Source: Eremophila alpestris peregrina (taxonomy: Eukaryota; Chordata; Aves; Passeriformes; Alaudidae). From it: 64,000 nucleotides of DNA. Positions 1 to 12,100 of this stretch are shown here, piece after piece. The first letter of the stretch is position 1; each line of letters starts with the position of its first letter. The stretch is from contig WMCF01000007.1 in assembly GCA_009792885.1 (NCBI GenBank), positions 6,278,825 through 6,342,824 on the forward strand, written 5' to 3'. Both the position numbers and the translations under genes were made by a program. Under the pieces are notes generated by a model, which did not search any database, had not been told where the DNA came from, and saw only the letters and a list, made by a program, of their open reading frames with translations.

Positions 1-781
1 ATTATACCTCCACAGTAGTACAGTGAATAAGACCTGTCTGGTTATTATCTATGCCACCCAACAGCTTAAAGCATTGCTCTCTTTCCAGACTTCCAGCACA
101 CAGCCATTATCTCAGGCTCATGTGCTCTACCTATCTATCTCACATTCACAAAATATATGGGGCTCCAGCAGCATGGAAACAGACTAAACAAGAGCAAATT
201 GGTCTATTTGCTTCTCACTCATTTGAACATCATTCTGTAAGGATCTGAAAAGAGCATAGAACCTAATGGCTGGATTGAGCTGATTGTGTATCATATAATT
301 AAGGTTTGGAAAACAAGCATCAACATTTCTATCATTTTAGATGAGAGGTTTTTTGTTTATTCTGGTTTTATAGCATGGTCATTAACACCCTTACAGAAGG
401 AAACTGGCATATGGTAACCACTTTACAGGGCCTCTGAGTTTAACTAGTGACTGCCTCTTAAAGAGATTATTACAAAAAACCTAACAGGAGCAATTTAAAT
501 TATAAGAGTAACAAAGTTAATTTAAAGAAAAATAAGAAGTCAGCATATAGTAAAGTGTGATAGAAAAAAAATAGCTATATCCCTTCCATTTTTTGGAAGG
601 AATATGAAACCAACTATTACATTAGCAATCAGCAACATTCCAAACATCCATATAAGTGAATTTTTTCCACTGTCATTGGTGAAACTTCAGTCATGTCTGT
701 GGGAAAATTACTTTTGAAGGGCCAAAATATGATCCTGTAATGCCACTTGAAGTGTTTGTTATACCTTACCATCTGTTTTCA
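1..781. other. Unique AT-rich non-coding DNA
   Basis: No recognisable gene or repeat. Reading frames are short and have no family resemblance. A few A/T runs are present, for example an A-run near 566-574. The stretch ends where an LTR-like block begins at about 782. Confidence 0.6.
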
Positions 782-1427
782 TGTGTGCTTTATTTGGCTT
801 AGGTAGCGTTAATTTACTTCACAGTAGCTGGTATTTGTACTTGTCAGGAAAATTAATCCACAATGTCAGAGGTTTTTGTCCAAGGAGAAGACAGAGGAGT
901 CTTGTAATTTTATTCAAATAAAGGGAGAGGCCACGTGGCATCTGAATAAAAAAGTTGATAATACAGGGATGTTTTCATTATTGCTGAGCAGCACTTGCAA
1001 AGAGTCCGGGACTTCTCTGCTCCTCAACCCACCCCACCCACCAGGAGATTGAAGGTGCACAAGCAATTGGGAGGGAACACAGCTGGAACACCTGACCCCC
1101 ACTGGATCAAAGGAATGTTCCATGCCAGTGGCATCATGCTCAGCATAAAAAGCTGGGGATGAAGGCGGAGGGGAGGTAGGAACATTCAGAGTGATGCTGT
1201 TTGTCTTCTCAGGACCCCATTACATATGCTAGAGCCCTGTTCTGCTGGAGCTGGCTGAACACCTGCCTGCCCATGGGAAGAGCTGAATGGATTCCTCTTT
1301 TCTTGCTTTGCTTGCACAACTTTTTCTTTGCCTCTTAAACTGTCCTCATTTCCTGCTTTCATTCTTCCAATTTTCTCCCCCATCCCACTGGAGGGGAGTG
1401 AGTGTGTGGTGGGGCTTAACCACAACA
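782..1427 (+). mobile_element. Solo LTR of an avian ERVL-type endogenous retrovirus (old, degraded)
   Basis: What is seen: landmarks in the order I remember for this bird LTR family. A TTAATTT...CAGTAGCTGG block lies near 810-832, GTTGATAA near 953-960, TGCTGAGCAGCACTTGC near 982-998, GGCATCATGCTCAGCATAAAA near 1130-1150, CTGAACACCTGCCTGCCCATGG near 1255-1276, a CTCCCCCATCCCACTGGAGG stretch near 1375-1394, and the terminal CCACAACA ending at 1427. The left end is placed at a TGTG at 782-785 and is uncertain by a few bases. No target-site duplication is convincing and no internal gag/pol sequence follows, so it is read as a solo LTR. It is longer than I expect because of an extra block of about 100 bp near 842-940. 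The family assignment is from memory of the consensus; an alignment would settle the exact subfamily. Confidence 0.8.
1144..1152 (+). promoter_or_regulatory. Relic TATA-like box of the LTR
   Basis: CATAAAAAG sits where the TATA box of this LTR family is expected, about 110 bp before the CTGAACACC landmark. It would have marked the start of proviral transcription. Downstream, at 1334-1339, CTTAAA stands where I expect an ATTAAA polyadenylation signal, so the termination signal looks decayed. Activity today is not inferable. Confidence 0.4.
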
Positions 1428-4389
1428 ATGGGTCTGGCACTAGATATGGTGTTTAGCAGGCCCTTCTAACACAGCAGTTGAAATAGTAGAATTTGCTTAC
1501 GAAACATTCTCAATTCAAAGGCTTTCTGTGATGACTTATCTTACCTACACAAAGTAATGTAAATCAAAGTATGCGTAGTACATACAAGCAGAATATTAGC
1601 TTAATTGGAGATTAATCAAATGAGTTCCAAAGTTAGTTTACAAACTGTCCCATTAGGACAGTAGGACTATGGTTTTACATTGTATTTCAGAGTATCAGTC
1701 TCACAATTATTCTTTATGAAATGATGGCTAAAACTGGATATACTCAATGAATAAATTCCTGTGAGATTCCAGCTGTCTAGGATTAAATCCACATGGGAAC
1801 AATTATCATTTTTTCCCCACAGATGGTTGATTTGGAGGAATACAAAATGAGAGAAAATAACCAAACACCTTCTTTTTCCTATTTGGTATAGGACCTAAAT
1901 ATGGCTGGAGGGGATTTTTAGATCCAGATAAAGCAAACTTACCTCAGTATAGTCTTTGTATAATTGATCTTGTCAAAGGCTTAAACTGAGAAAACCAAAG
2001 GGATTTTTTAATGACTGTGGTTTTAACCTAAAATATACATTTTGCAAGCTATTATGACAGGAACACGATTGGCATGGGCACCCTTTATGATCTTTTTATT
2101 TTGTCTCTTTAATGCAGAACCCTTCTTAAAATGAGACTCTCAACAAAAAAAAAAAATCACATAGGCATAATTTAATTTAACTTAATTTAACAAATTGCCA
2201 GCTTTGTATTTTAGTTTGTATTTTAGTTCAGTAAGTCTTGCTCATCTCTTTCTAATGCGTAACACTTGTATGATTAACTAATACTGCTGAACTAAGACAG
2301 CAGCAGCAACTTGTGCAATGCTAGATCTCCCTTACATCATTAGGGATGGTCTGTGAAGCAAATGTCATCAACTTGTGAGGAAAGGAAGCAAAACTGACAA
2401 ATCCTCCTTGACAAACTTCCCTCCATTTGTTCATCAGTCTTTATTAAATAGCAAATTTAATATCAAAATCTGTGAATAAGACAAGCCACTGAAGTTCTTC
2501 ACCGTGTAAATTAATGTCGTTTAAAATTAAACTTGCCTTTGGGTTTCATTGAAAAATTAGCATTGTAATGCTTGTATACTACGTTGTGAAGCCAAAATTA
2601 ATGCGAGATAATGGAAATAATGAGACAGCTGCATGAGTGCAGATGCACTGTAGTTCACACAGTGAAATGTTAATTAATGTTACCAGTGCTGAGAAATCAC
2701 AACATTTATTTCTGCTCTTCTTCTGTCTACTGCACAATATGAAAAAAAACATGGAACAGTGATGTAACAGCAGAAGTCAGGGGCTTTCCGTGCAGATTGT
2801 TCACTTAGAAACACTGGAACAAAGTTTTAAGTTTATTGAAACCTATAATTCATTTCCACAGCCAACTGCATTAAAGCAAGAAATGTGGTAAATCCAGTGA
2901 AATCTCAGACAGGTATGTTTAAGCAACTACTTCAGAAATCCAAAGCACAGCATGGATTTCCCAGTAAAGGAATGGTATTTTCTTGATGTCAAGTTCTTGC
3001 CATTCAATTCTTAAGCTCTTCAGTATTATGTCGTTTCTGTGAAAGTACACAAAAAAAAAAAAATGAGGTCAAGGAATACTTTAAACGGCAAGAGTTACAT
3101 CAATTTGAAATGATCTGTTCTGGTTCTAATTTGATATTTCTAAATTCAGCATTTTACAAAGATGTATTACCTAACTAATTTCACATTTTATATCAAAAAT
3201 AGGTACTGGTATGAAATGAACAGGAAAAACCCCCACCATTATTTCAAAATTGACAAAATGCATTTTCATTCATTTAAATTCTGTTCTTGAGGATATTTTC
3301 TTTAAGCTGTCATTACTTTTTTCTTTTTTATACCCATGATTTGTAAAAGAAACATTCCCTGCTCTAGGTCACTGTCTCTATGCTGAGAAATACGGGTTGA
3401 AAGTGGCTGAGCAGGGAAGAGCTCAGTTACAGGAATCCAGGAAAAAAATGTAAACAAGAACCAAAGAGGTGTTCTACTTGATCACAGAATGATTAAAAAT
3501 ACTAAAACAGTATTAATGAAGAAAAACTGCCAGTGTAATTTTTTCATCAGAATAGTAATTTCTCCACAAGTGCCAATGAGTTTTTCAACTAGCCTTTTCA
3601 CATGCAAGCAATTCTCTTCCCCCGGAATTAGACCTATGTGCACAAGAAAATCTGCCTTCCTGGAATATCTGTGTGTGTGATACAATTTGATGTCATCATC
3701 TATGCTATTTCTTTAACAGACTGTCTGGAGTTTCTGGGGAAATGAGTAGCACACACTTTCTAACCCCAGAGACAAAAGCTTGTCGTTGCTGTGATGCTCA
3801 GTAGCCTTTGCCTAAGAAGTCTTAGTCTAGACTTTGTCTTACTGACTAATATAAATAGAAAGGAACTGGATGCTACATTGAAAATGCACATAAAATACCT
3901 GCCTTTCTACTTAAGCCTCCCAATGACCACAAGTATGTGCAGGAAAAGATATTTTTCTTCCAAAAGGCTTTGAAACTTGAGTATAAGGGGAGCCACCTAC
4001 AAGTCCCAGAACTTCAATATTGATATTTCATATTTAAGTTTGCCGGAGTTACCAAGGTCTAGTTTTAGGATCAAACTCTAGAGAGTATTAGTGTTTCCAA
4101 AAATAAAAACATTAGCCTGATCACAATGCTGTGCTGGGAAAAAAAAACTAGCAAAACATAATTCTTTCTCCCTTATTTTTATTTTCATGTAAAGACAGCT
4201 CCCCTCCACAGAACTAAGAAAAATAACAAGAAAAAGTTCTTCTCTGATCTGGTTGATGAGAGTATGGGAAGTCTGAAATGGTCTTAGTAATGAGCACATC
4301 ATAGATACATCTCAAGGTGGTTATTCAGCAAAATTGTACATGAATGGAGAAGAGAAGTACCAGCTCACATAAAGTGATGAAGATGTGTA

Positions 4390-4440
4390 CCTTATCCCCC
4401 ATTTTTACTGAGTTGGAACCTGAGGGGATGTCTGAGGGTT
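4390..4440 (-). repeat. Possible MIR/CORE-SINE relic
   Basis: The order CTTATCCCCCATTTTTACTG then GGAACCTGAGG matches the reverse complement of the best known MIR stretch (CTCAGTTTCC...TGTAAAATGGGGATAA). Only about 50 bp can be recognised, with several substitutions, so chance similarity is possible. If real it is an amniote-age insertion. Confidence 0.3.
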
Positions 4441-7159
4441 ACACTTTTGATTGTGTACTTGGAACAATTTGCATAAAATAATTATAAGCTTTGAATGAAT
4501 GCAAATGACTTGCACCAAGAAGAACAAGGTCCAGAAAGCAGCTTTGATCAAAAGTTGCAAATGAAAATACCTGAACATTACCTTCATTTTTAAGCCCAGT
4601 AACACAAGGGACTATAAACCCAAGGAAGTTATTATTCTGCATACAATCAAGAAACCAAATCGGCAGATGCATAGTTTATGGCTTTGTGTATGGGATATTA
4701 TTATTTTTAAAAGTGTACACTAGACTTAGTGGTTCCTCACAGTGTTTCATGTTTTGAGAAGAGATATGGAAAACAGTGAACTAATTAACAAAATGAACTA
4801 TAAAACTCTATGTAACTGTGTCCTTCAGTACGAGGAAGGAATTAAAAACTTATGAATACAATATGTTTCTCTCAATGTGACAAGAGAAAATGTAGTTTTT
4901 TTAGCCACATGTAAATCTGGCTTCCCTCCCTGTCCTTTCCAGAATAAAGATATTTCTGATTTATGTGAAACCAGAACAGAGTGCTCTGTCTTGTGGAAAA
5001 ATTGGACAGGAAAGGTTTACAATCTCCTAATTTAATTCCATATGCCAGTTTATCTCTTGAAGGAATTTCAATTCACATTCTGAAAGAGTGCTATGTCCAG
5101 AGACCTACAGGCATTTCCATCAAGGTAAATGTATCCCATCAGGCATAGTTGAAACAGTTGAGTTACCTACTGCTCCTCATGAGAATTGCATTTCACTTCT
5201 TTAAAGTTTTTCTTTTTATTCCTTTTTATTTTTTGATCCCAAACCAATGTTCTGTTCCATTTTCCTCTTCGTGCCTTCTTCATCAGTTCAAATACCTTTT
5301 GTCATTTAATGCACCTGTCTTGATGCACAATGAGAGAAATCCTCTTTTGGAAAAAAAAAAAAAACATTTCCTGGAGCCTAAGCAATGCAGCTCCTATTGG
5401 TTTTGAACAAACTTGCCAGAGTTAATAGGAGGTGAGCTATTACAGAGCACTAGCAAAGTGCTGCCTGCTAAGTGGCCGGTGTTAACCTCCCTGAGCTCTA
5501 TTTTACTGCAGGTAGTTTCAGGGTTACTCAGGTACAACTACAAGAAAAGCAGTCATCAAACTCTTGTCTGCATAAAAGCTCTTTTATGCTGCTTTGACAC
5601 CGCTGGATTGTCATACTACAGATATAACTGTAATTTGCACCTGCTTTATATGTTTTTGTGCTGCTGGTGTTCTGAGAAGCCTTGGTATGAATAAGGATCA
5701 GTGAGAATTAGATTCCACTTTTGAAATTATTTCTTTTCTGCTATGCCTCCCCCTGGCAAGCCCTCATCTTTCTCTTTGGCTGACCTTCTTTAAAAAAGGC
5801 ATGTGACCATTGCACTGCTCAGCACCTAGGAGACATTTTATGTGATGGATTTGTTTCTGAAAAGCTTGCAATCAACATATAAGCAATTAGAGGCCACTTT
5901 ATTTCCTGGCAGTATTAGGGGCTCCTGCTGTTTGGTTTAGTACTGGCAGTTGCAAATAAGGCTTTGAAAGGATCACTGTAAGTCATTCAGACTGATGCAG
6001 CCCTTTCACTCCCCACAATGCAGTCAAATCCACATGAAAATCTGTCTCACATGATATCTGTAGTCGGCCAAAGCTCTGTCCTTGGATTTCTTCATTTACT
6101 GTAAAAATCACATACTATTTAACAGAAAGAAAAAGAAAAGAGAATGCAAAGCAGTATCCTTGGAGCCCAAATGACAGGAGAGTTGTGCTACTGTGATGCA
6201 GGCATTTTAATTATTCTGAGCTTGCACCTTTAGAGCTAGCCATTTCTCAGCCTAATTAACCTGTCCTATTGTACAGCCCATGTAAGGCTCAAGGCAATTA
6301 ACATTTGTATAATAAATAAACAATTAAGAAATGTTTTGATTTCTAGTTACTCTTTTGTTATTCAAACTGCACTGTAGTTTCTGCCTACAAGGAATTTGCT
6401 TTTTTAAATACTTCACATTTCATTGCCAAGTGTGTCTTGCCTCTCTTACACTCAGGAGTACATCATATATAAAAACAAACTATAAAAGGATGCCATTTCA
6501 CTGTTGCAACCGAAAAAATAGCACAAATCACAGACAGCTATAATCCTTTAAAAACTTGTGTCACAAAGTGTTGTTTAATTGTATCAAATTTTAAAGAAAT
6601 AGTGAAAACGTTTTCTAGTTTTATTCTAGAATTTATTGTAACTGAGAACAAACAATTGCCCAGAATTGCAAGTTAAGTTTACCCCATGCCTTTAGTAAGC
6701 TAGTATTTGCTAGTTCTCTGAAGCATTGTCTTTCTAGACTACTAACATACTTTTGTCTTATTAATTTTTCTGATGGCACTAATAGTTTTATAACCTTCCA
6801 TTCATGAGTGAACTTTTTTAGGTATAGGTACAAATTTTGTGGGCAAGGAGTAGAATTCTTCACCAGTGGTGGTTTTGGATCACTTTTAATAGGTCTGATA
6901 ATGACCATCACTTTGATTAGCACCATAATTCCTTAATGGATAACTATAAAATAGTTCTAATTTATAGGTCCCATAGGTTATCATTATTGCACAAAAATTA
7001 CATAGGAGAATGTGCCTCATGGAGTCATTCAGGCTGTTAATGGAACTAGTTAATCACATCTATTAATGTCATTTCCTTGTTAATGAGTAGTTAATAATCA
7101 GTTAGTGATATCTATTCAGGAAGTTTATGGGACTGGTTTCATAATGAGGTCCCAGTAGG

Positions 7160-7232
7160 TAAGTTCTTATGCAAGTGGTACCACTGAGGTCAGTGATGTC
7201 CTTCACAGGCAGGAGGGTTACTGCATTATATT
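7160..7232. repeat. Possible ancient amniote palindromic repeat relic
   Basis: CCACTGAGGTCAGTGATG at about 7180-7197 is flanked by CTTATGCAAGTGG on the left and CTTCACAGGCAGG...GGGTTACTG on the right. This resembles, in degraded form, sauropsid repeats built round a CCATTGAAGTCAATGG core with inverted flanks. The evidence is pattern memory only. Confidence 0.25.
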
Positions 7233-9069
7233 GTTGCACATCATTGTAGCGTTACACTACAAACCCATGGATGAAATAAAAGGGAGGAAAGCTTTTAAGA
7301 TTCATAGGTATTAAAGGTATGCAACTGTCCAAGGATAAAATTGACTTAGAACTACCTTTAGGTATATGGCTCCATTATATATGGAACAACCAAAAAGGAA
7401 GTATGAAATGTGTGCCTTGTAATTATTGCAGTATATCCAAGCAGATGTATTACATTTCAGCTTCTAGTATTCTTTGGTTATGAAATCGAAATCATGAGAG
7501 CCTGTAACATCAAGTCAGCTTTACCCAATCATATATTAAAAACCTTCCACAAATCTTATAAATTCTATAATTCTCTATTAAAAGTGTTTATTTAAATTCT
7601 CTGCTGTCTCAAATAATAATGCAGTTTCCACAACTTATGCAGCATGAAAAGTTCAAGGATTGTGCTAGTAAAAATCAGGACACAAAAATTTTTAGAAAAT
7701 ATGTTCATTCAGGTAAAAAATGTCTTAGGTGTATATAGTAATCAGTGGGAAGGAAGAAGCAAAAGTTGTCAGCAGATGTAACATGCTTCCTAGTTTAACA
7801 CCATCTTATAAAAAAAAGGCCTTACAGTTTCCTGTTGACAAAATGCACATACACACTGTCAAGAAAATAAAATAAGTGTATATCTTAGCATATATGTCCC
7901 CCAGAGAAAATATTATTTCTTTTTGCCGAAGTTTATGGTATGAGAATAGTTTGAGCAATAAAATGGCAAAAGTCCCAGTGGAGAGATGCTATTTTCTGTG
8001 AGAAGCTGCTGGTGTAAATCATACCTGTTACAGATTGCTGTATGTTTGTGTTTGTTCTCCATGAGCTCTATACATCCTGGAAAAGGCTTGTATTTTCAAT
8101 TTAAATGGTCAATGTGTGAATTTCATCTTATGCAAATTTGAAAACCCATATCATAACCATTATTCAAATCCCTATTAACATAATAGTTTTCATTGCTTCC
8201 TAAGTGCCTTCCCACACTTCTTTGTAAGTAAGAAAACAATAAGAATTGTGCCCAGCTGTTCTTTTATGATTTTTACTTCCAGGCCATTTTAATTCACTCA
8301 CTGTTTCTGACAAAAGGAATAGGAGTACATTCACGAACATCTGAAAATTCCCTGTAGGTTACGTATCCCAGACTCTGAAGTCCATTTTGTAAAAATGAGC
8401 ATTTGTGGGAAACAGGCCAGTACCTCTAGTCTCCACAGCAATTCAGCAGGTGCCACACAATAGTATGATTGTGAGAACAGCAAAGTCATGTTCAGCAGGT
8501 TGAGGGAGTAGTCTTCAATAAATGCTAAGGATATTTAATCCAATAGATAACAGGATATTGGACCTTAGATAACAAAATGATTAATTCATAAAAATGCAAC
8601 TATATAGCAGGACTAAGAACTTCAAAGATTGGTATGTCTGAAATTTTTCCCCTGTTTAGTAAATTTAGCTCAAAAATGCTCTAGTTTATCCCCAACTATG
8701 AAACAGAAATAAGCAAGATTTTTTTTAAAAGTGACCCTTGTCCTGTCATATATAACAGTAAGTACCATGCTGTGAGCACACAAATACAGAGTTCAGTTTG
8801 TTCAGTGACATTATTTTCTTTTGCTTCTGACTGATCGTGTGAGTAAGAAGTGATGAAATGGTATTCCATCTGGTAAAGCAGTTACTCTCTATCTTCTTTC
8901 CCTTTATTGTCAGATATTTCAGGCCTTAAGCCACTTTATCAGTTTCTAAAAGAAGGAATAAAGAATGGTTGCATTAACCTTAGCACCTGAAAAATAAGTT
9001 TGTCTTAGAAAATTCTAATTCCATGCTACAAGCCCACTTTAATTTTTTGCCTGTCTTCTTGTATTCTGA

Positions 9070-9175
9070 AACACTGACAGGCTTGAGGCCATGACCACTT
9101 CCTCTGGGAATCTTTTTCCAGAACTAAACCACCCTCTCAGTGATGGCCCTTTCCCTAACACCCAGTTACCATGTT
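9070..9175 (-). mobile_element. CR1: CR1 LINE 3'-region fragment (old)
   Basis: Read on the plus strand, the string CTTGAGGCCATGACCACTTC, then CTGGGAATCTTTTTCCAG, ACCACCCTCTCAGTGA and CCTTTCCCTAACACCCAG follows the order of the CR1 3' region in reverse orientation (the usual '...CCACCACTTCCCTGGG...CCAACCACCCTTTCAGTGAAGAA...TTCCTAATATCCA' block). Only about 105 bp survive and both CR1 ends are missing. It is clearly more diverged than the copy at 38.3 kb and probably belongs to another subfamily. Confidence 0.65.
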
Positions 9176-12100
9176 CAAAATGTAGGTGACCAGGTGACAT
9201 GGAGATTTGACTTTCAACCGACTATCATACATGCTACTTTACCTCTCACTTGATCAACACAATGCTAGTTGACAGAAGTGGATCTTGGTTCAAAATCTAT
9301 TTTACCTGAGTGAAAAAACTCCAGTTGCTTTGAATGACTCTTGGCCCAAACTGAAGCCCAGGAAGACACTTGGGCACATGCTTTGTTCATGGGATTATTC
9401 CCATCAAAGTCAAATGGAAACCAAAGATGAAGCCATGTTTTTATAATGGGGCTTAGATATACTAATAAGCTTTTCCCCAACTGATAATTTCTTAATGATA
9501 GAACTGGCAATTAACTGAATTTCACAGATCTGCTACATTATTGTGGAAACAGATTTCTCCTAGACTATAAAAATGCTCCTCAGATAAACCCAAAGTGAAA
9601 TCAAAGGATTTCCATATTGGTTGGTTCATGTTGTAAGACTGCCTCAGGGCTGTGACACTCTTCTGTTTAACAGGTACATAATGGAGAGCAGAGCTGGCCT
9701 TTTATCTTAAATTATCTCTGAGTTAGTGCCAAATAAGTGAGCTGTTTAAAAATCTACATGCTCAGGATTTATTGTACCATAATGTGTACAGGCTTATCCT
9801 GGAATTCCAACATATTGGGAACAATAAGCAGCTGGGTTACAGGTTTTCTGAGGGTCTTTTCCTCTCTTTAACACTAGGCATGGCATATAGCTGCAATCAA
9901 AAGATTCATCATGAAGCTTACTTTATTTATTAACTTTCTGTTATATACATTTGGATTGTTCAACTTCCTAGGGTTTATCCTACATTCTTTGAAATCAGTA
10001 GATTAGTCTGTTTGTCAACTGGAATTTGATCTACAGATGGCACCAGCTTTATTTGCAGTAATGGTATGAGAAGTGGTTTTATTCTTAACCTTTAATTAAT
10101 TTCTCAAGACTTTTTTCTCACTCTGCCCCTTTGAGCACAAACTGCATATTAGACTATTTGCATTTTACCCCAGCTCTGCTCAGACAACCTTACGCAAGTT
10201 CAGGGTATTTGTTCCCAGCTAAGCATAGTTTGTTGCAAAAAGTCATGATGGTCCCCATCAAATACATAGCTCTACTGTCTATAGGAGAAGTGTGATAATG
10301 AAAAAGAATGTTAAGGATATTAAAATATCAAGTATTTTAAATTTTTCTATAAAATATATTAATTAAAATTAAACTATTAGTACTTTTCCAGAGAAAATTC
10401 AGATGCACAGTGATACAGACAATGAATACATCAGATAATCAGGTATCTAAAAGATGTGAGAAGGTAGCTGTGAGGAATTTCCAGGTGACTTTTGACAGAG
10501 GGAACTTGGAATCAGGAGAATTCAAGAGTATCTTCCATGTAAGATCTAATTCTACTCTAGAGATAGTGTAAACACAGTGCACCCAAAGTCCAGATGCAGA
10601 GAAACTGAAAAGAAATTCCATTAATCTGGATTTATTTGGTGCAAAGTCTTTGGGAAAGTAACAACTTTTGGATCCATCTGCTGTCAGAAATAGTCTGTCA
10701 GCGTAGAGCAGTGCATGACTTAGGAAAGTGACCAGCTCAATACTTGCACTACTCATAAGTCACTCCATTATTTCTGCATCCAAACCATGGGCATGACCTT
10801 TGCACAACCTGACTGAATCTCTGACAGATTATGAAAAGTTGTCAGTGTTTCTGTTAATTTTCAAGCTGTTTTGTACTTCACTTTGACATTTTGAATATTT
10901 GATTTCTTAAACTGAGACAGCACAGTCTAATTTATCCATTTTTAAAGCCTTTTAAAGTCTTTTTCCACAAAGTCTATTTGACAGTATGAAGAAAAAGCAA
11001 AAAATATGATATAGTATTTTATCTCAAGTTTTATTAATTCCTAATTTATATAGTTGAGATTTTCAAAAGAACTGCAATGAGGTATAACTCTCAATTAATT
11101 TGAAATGTTAACTTGCAGTGCCCTGGAAATCCTACTCTTGATATCTCCCAGTAGAGAAATTTATTAGATTCCCAATGAATTCTAAGCTGTTTTCTGAAAT
11201 CTCTTCTTGATATATATTTTGTAGAATATTACTCTTCCCCTATCTTCATTTAAGTCAGGGGTTAGTGCTTTTTAAAAAAAAATGTTTAGTGGCAGAGGGG
11301 AAATCAGACTCTGAAATAATTTGGTCTAGAAGCAATTTTCCAGGTGTAGTTCTAGAGCATATTTCATCCTAGACAGGTAAATACAGGTAAAATCAAACTG
11401 TGGATGAAAATCTAGATCTAGATACACTGCAGACTTTGAAATTACACAGGAAGTGTAATTGGGACTCTGCTGCAAAAGATGAAAAGTTTAGTACCAATCT
11501 TAACATAGCCCATGAACTAAAAGCAGTGCTTTATTGTTTTGCATTTTCATCAGTGATGCCAATAAATGAAAAAGGGTAAAGACAAGTTTAGAAAAGGCTT
11601 TTGCCCTCACAATGTACATTTTCAGAATGTGATGCATGTCACCGGCAGCTACAGAAGGATCCTTAAAACTGGAAATGCATTTACACTTCTCTCTTTAGTC
11701 ATGCACACAGGTGGTGTCAGAGGGTGCTTTACTGCTTAGCTAATTGTCTTGGAAACCTCACAGGGTGAGGAATCTAGCTCTAAAATGTGCTGGGCTCTCC
11801 AGCAGCCTATGGATTGAAAACAGTCTCTTCTCACTGCTGACCTGAATATAGCTCCTCTCCATCCCTCAGTACTTTGTATAGAGGATCGTTTTGGCTCCAA
11901 TCAGGAGTAGGATGCTCAGTGGTCTCATTGTTAAACATAAAGGATTTGATAGACAGTGTCCCTGAAACTTCATCCAACCCAGAACTGCCACACCAAGTTT
12001 GGCCATTACTAAATAGCAATAAGGCTTGAAGAGATTGCCAGGCTGGTCTCAATATGATCACAAAACAACTTTAATGCAAAAGCTTATATCTTGATTACAA

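Larger units (their letters stand above)
1428..9069. other. Unique AT-rich non-coding DNA with minor repeats
   Basis: No gene is supported. Contents are A-runs (2144-2156, 3050-3063, 5351-5364), a perfect-but-one 12-bp tandem duplication (GTATTTTAGTTT then GTATTTTAGTTC, 2206-2229), two possible ancient repeat relics listed separately (4390-4440, 7160-7232), and a dense homeobox-site-like tract around 5870-6330 discussed as a finding. Frames of 60-97 codons in this interval show no domain, no codon bias and no family resemblance. Confidence 0.55.

Noticed and set aside
1186..1440. 84-codon minus-strand frame
   Set aside because: Lies almost wholly inside the LTR at 782-1427, antisense to it.
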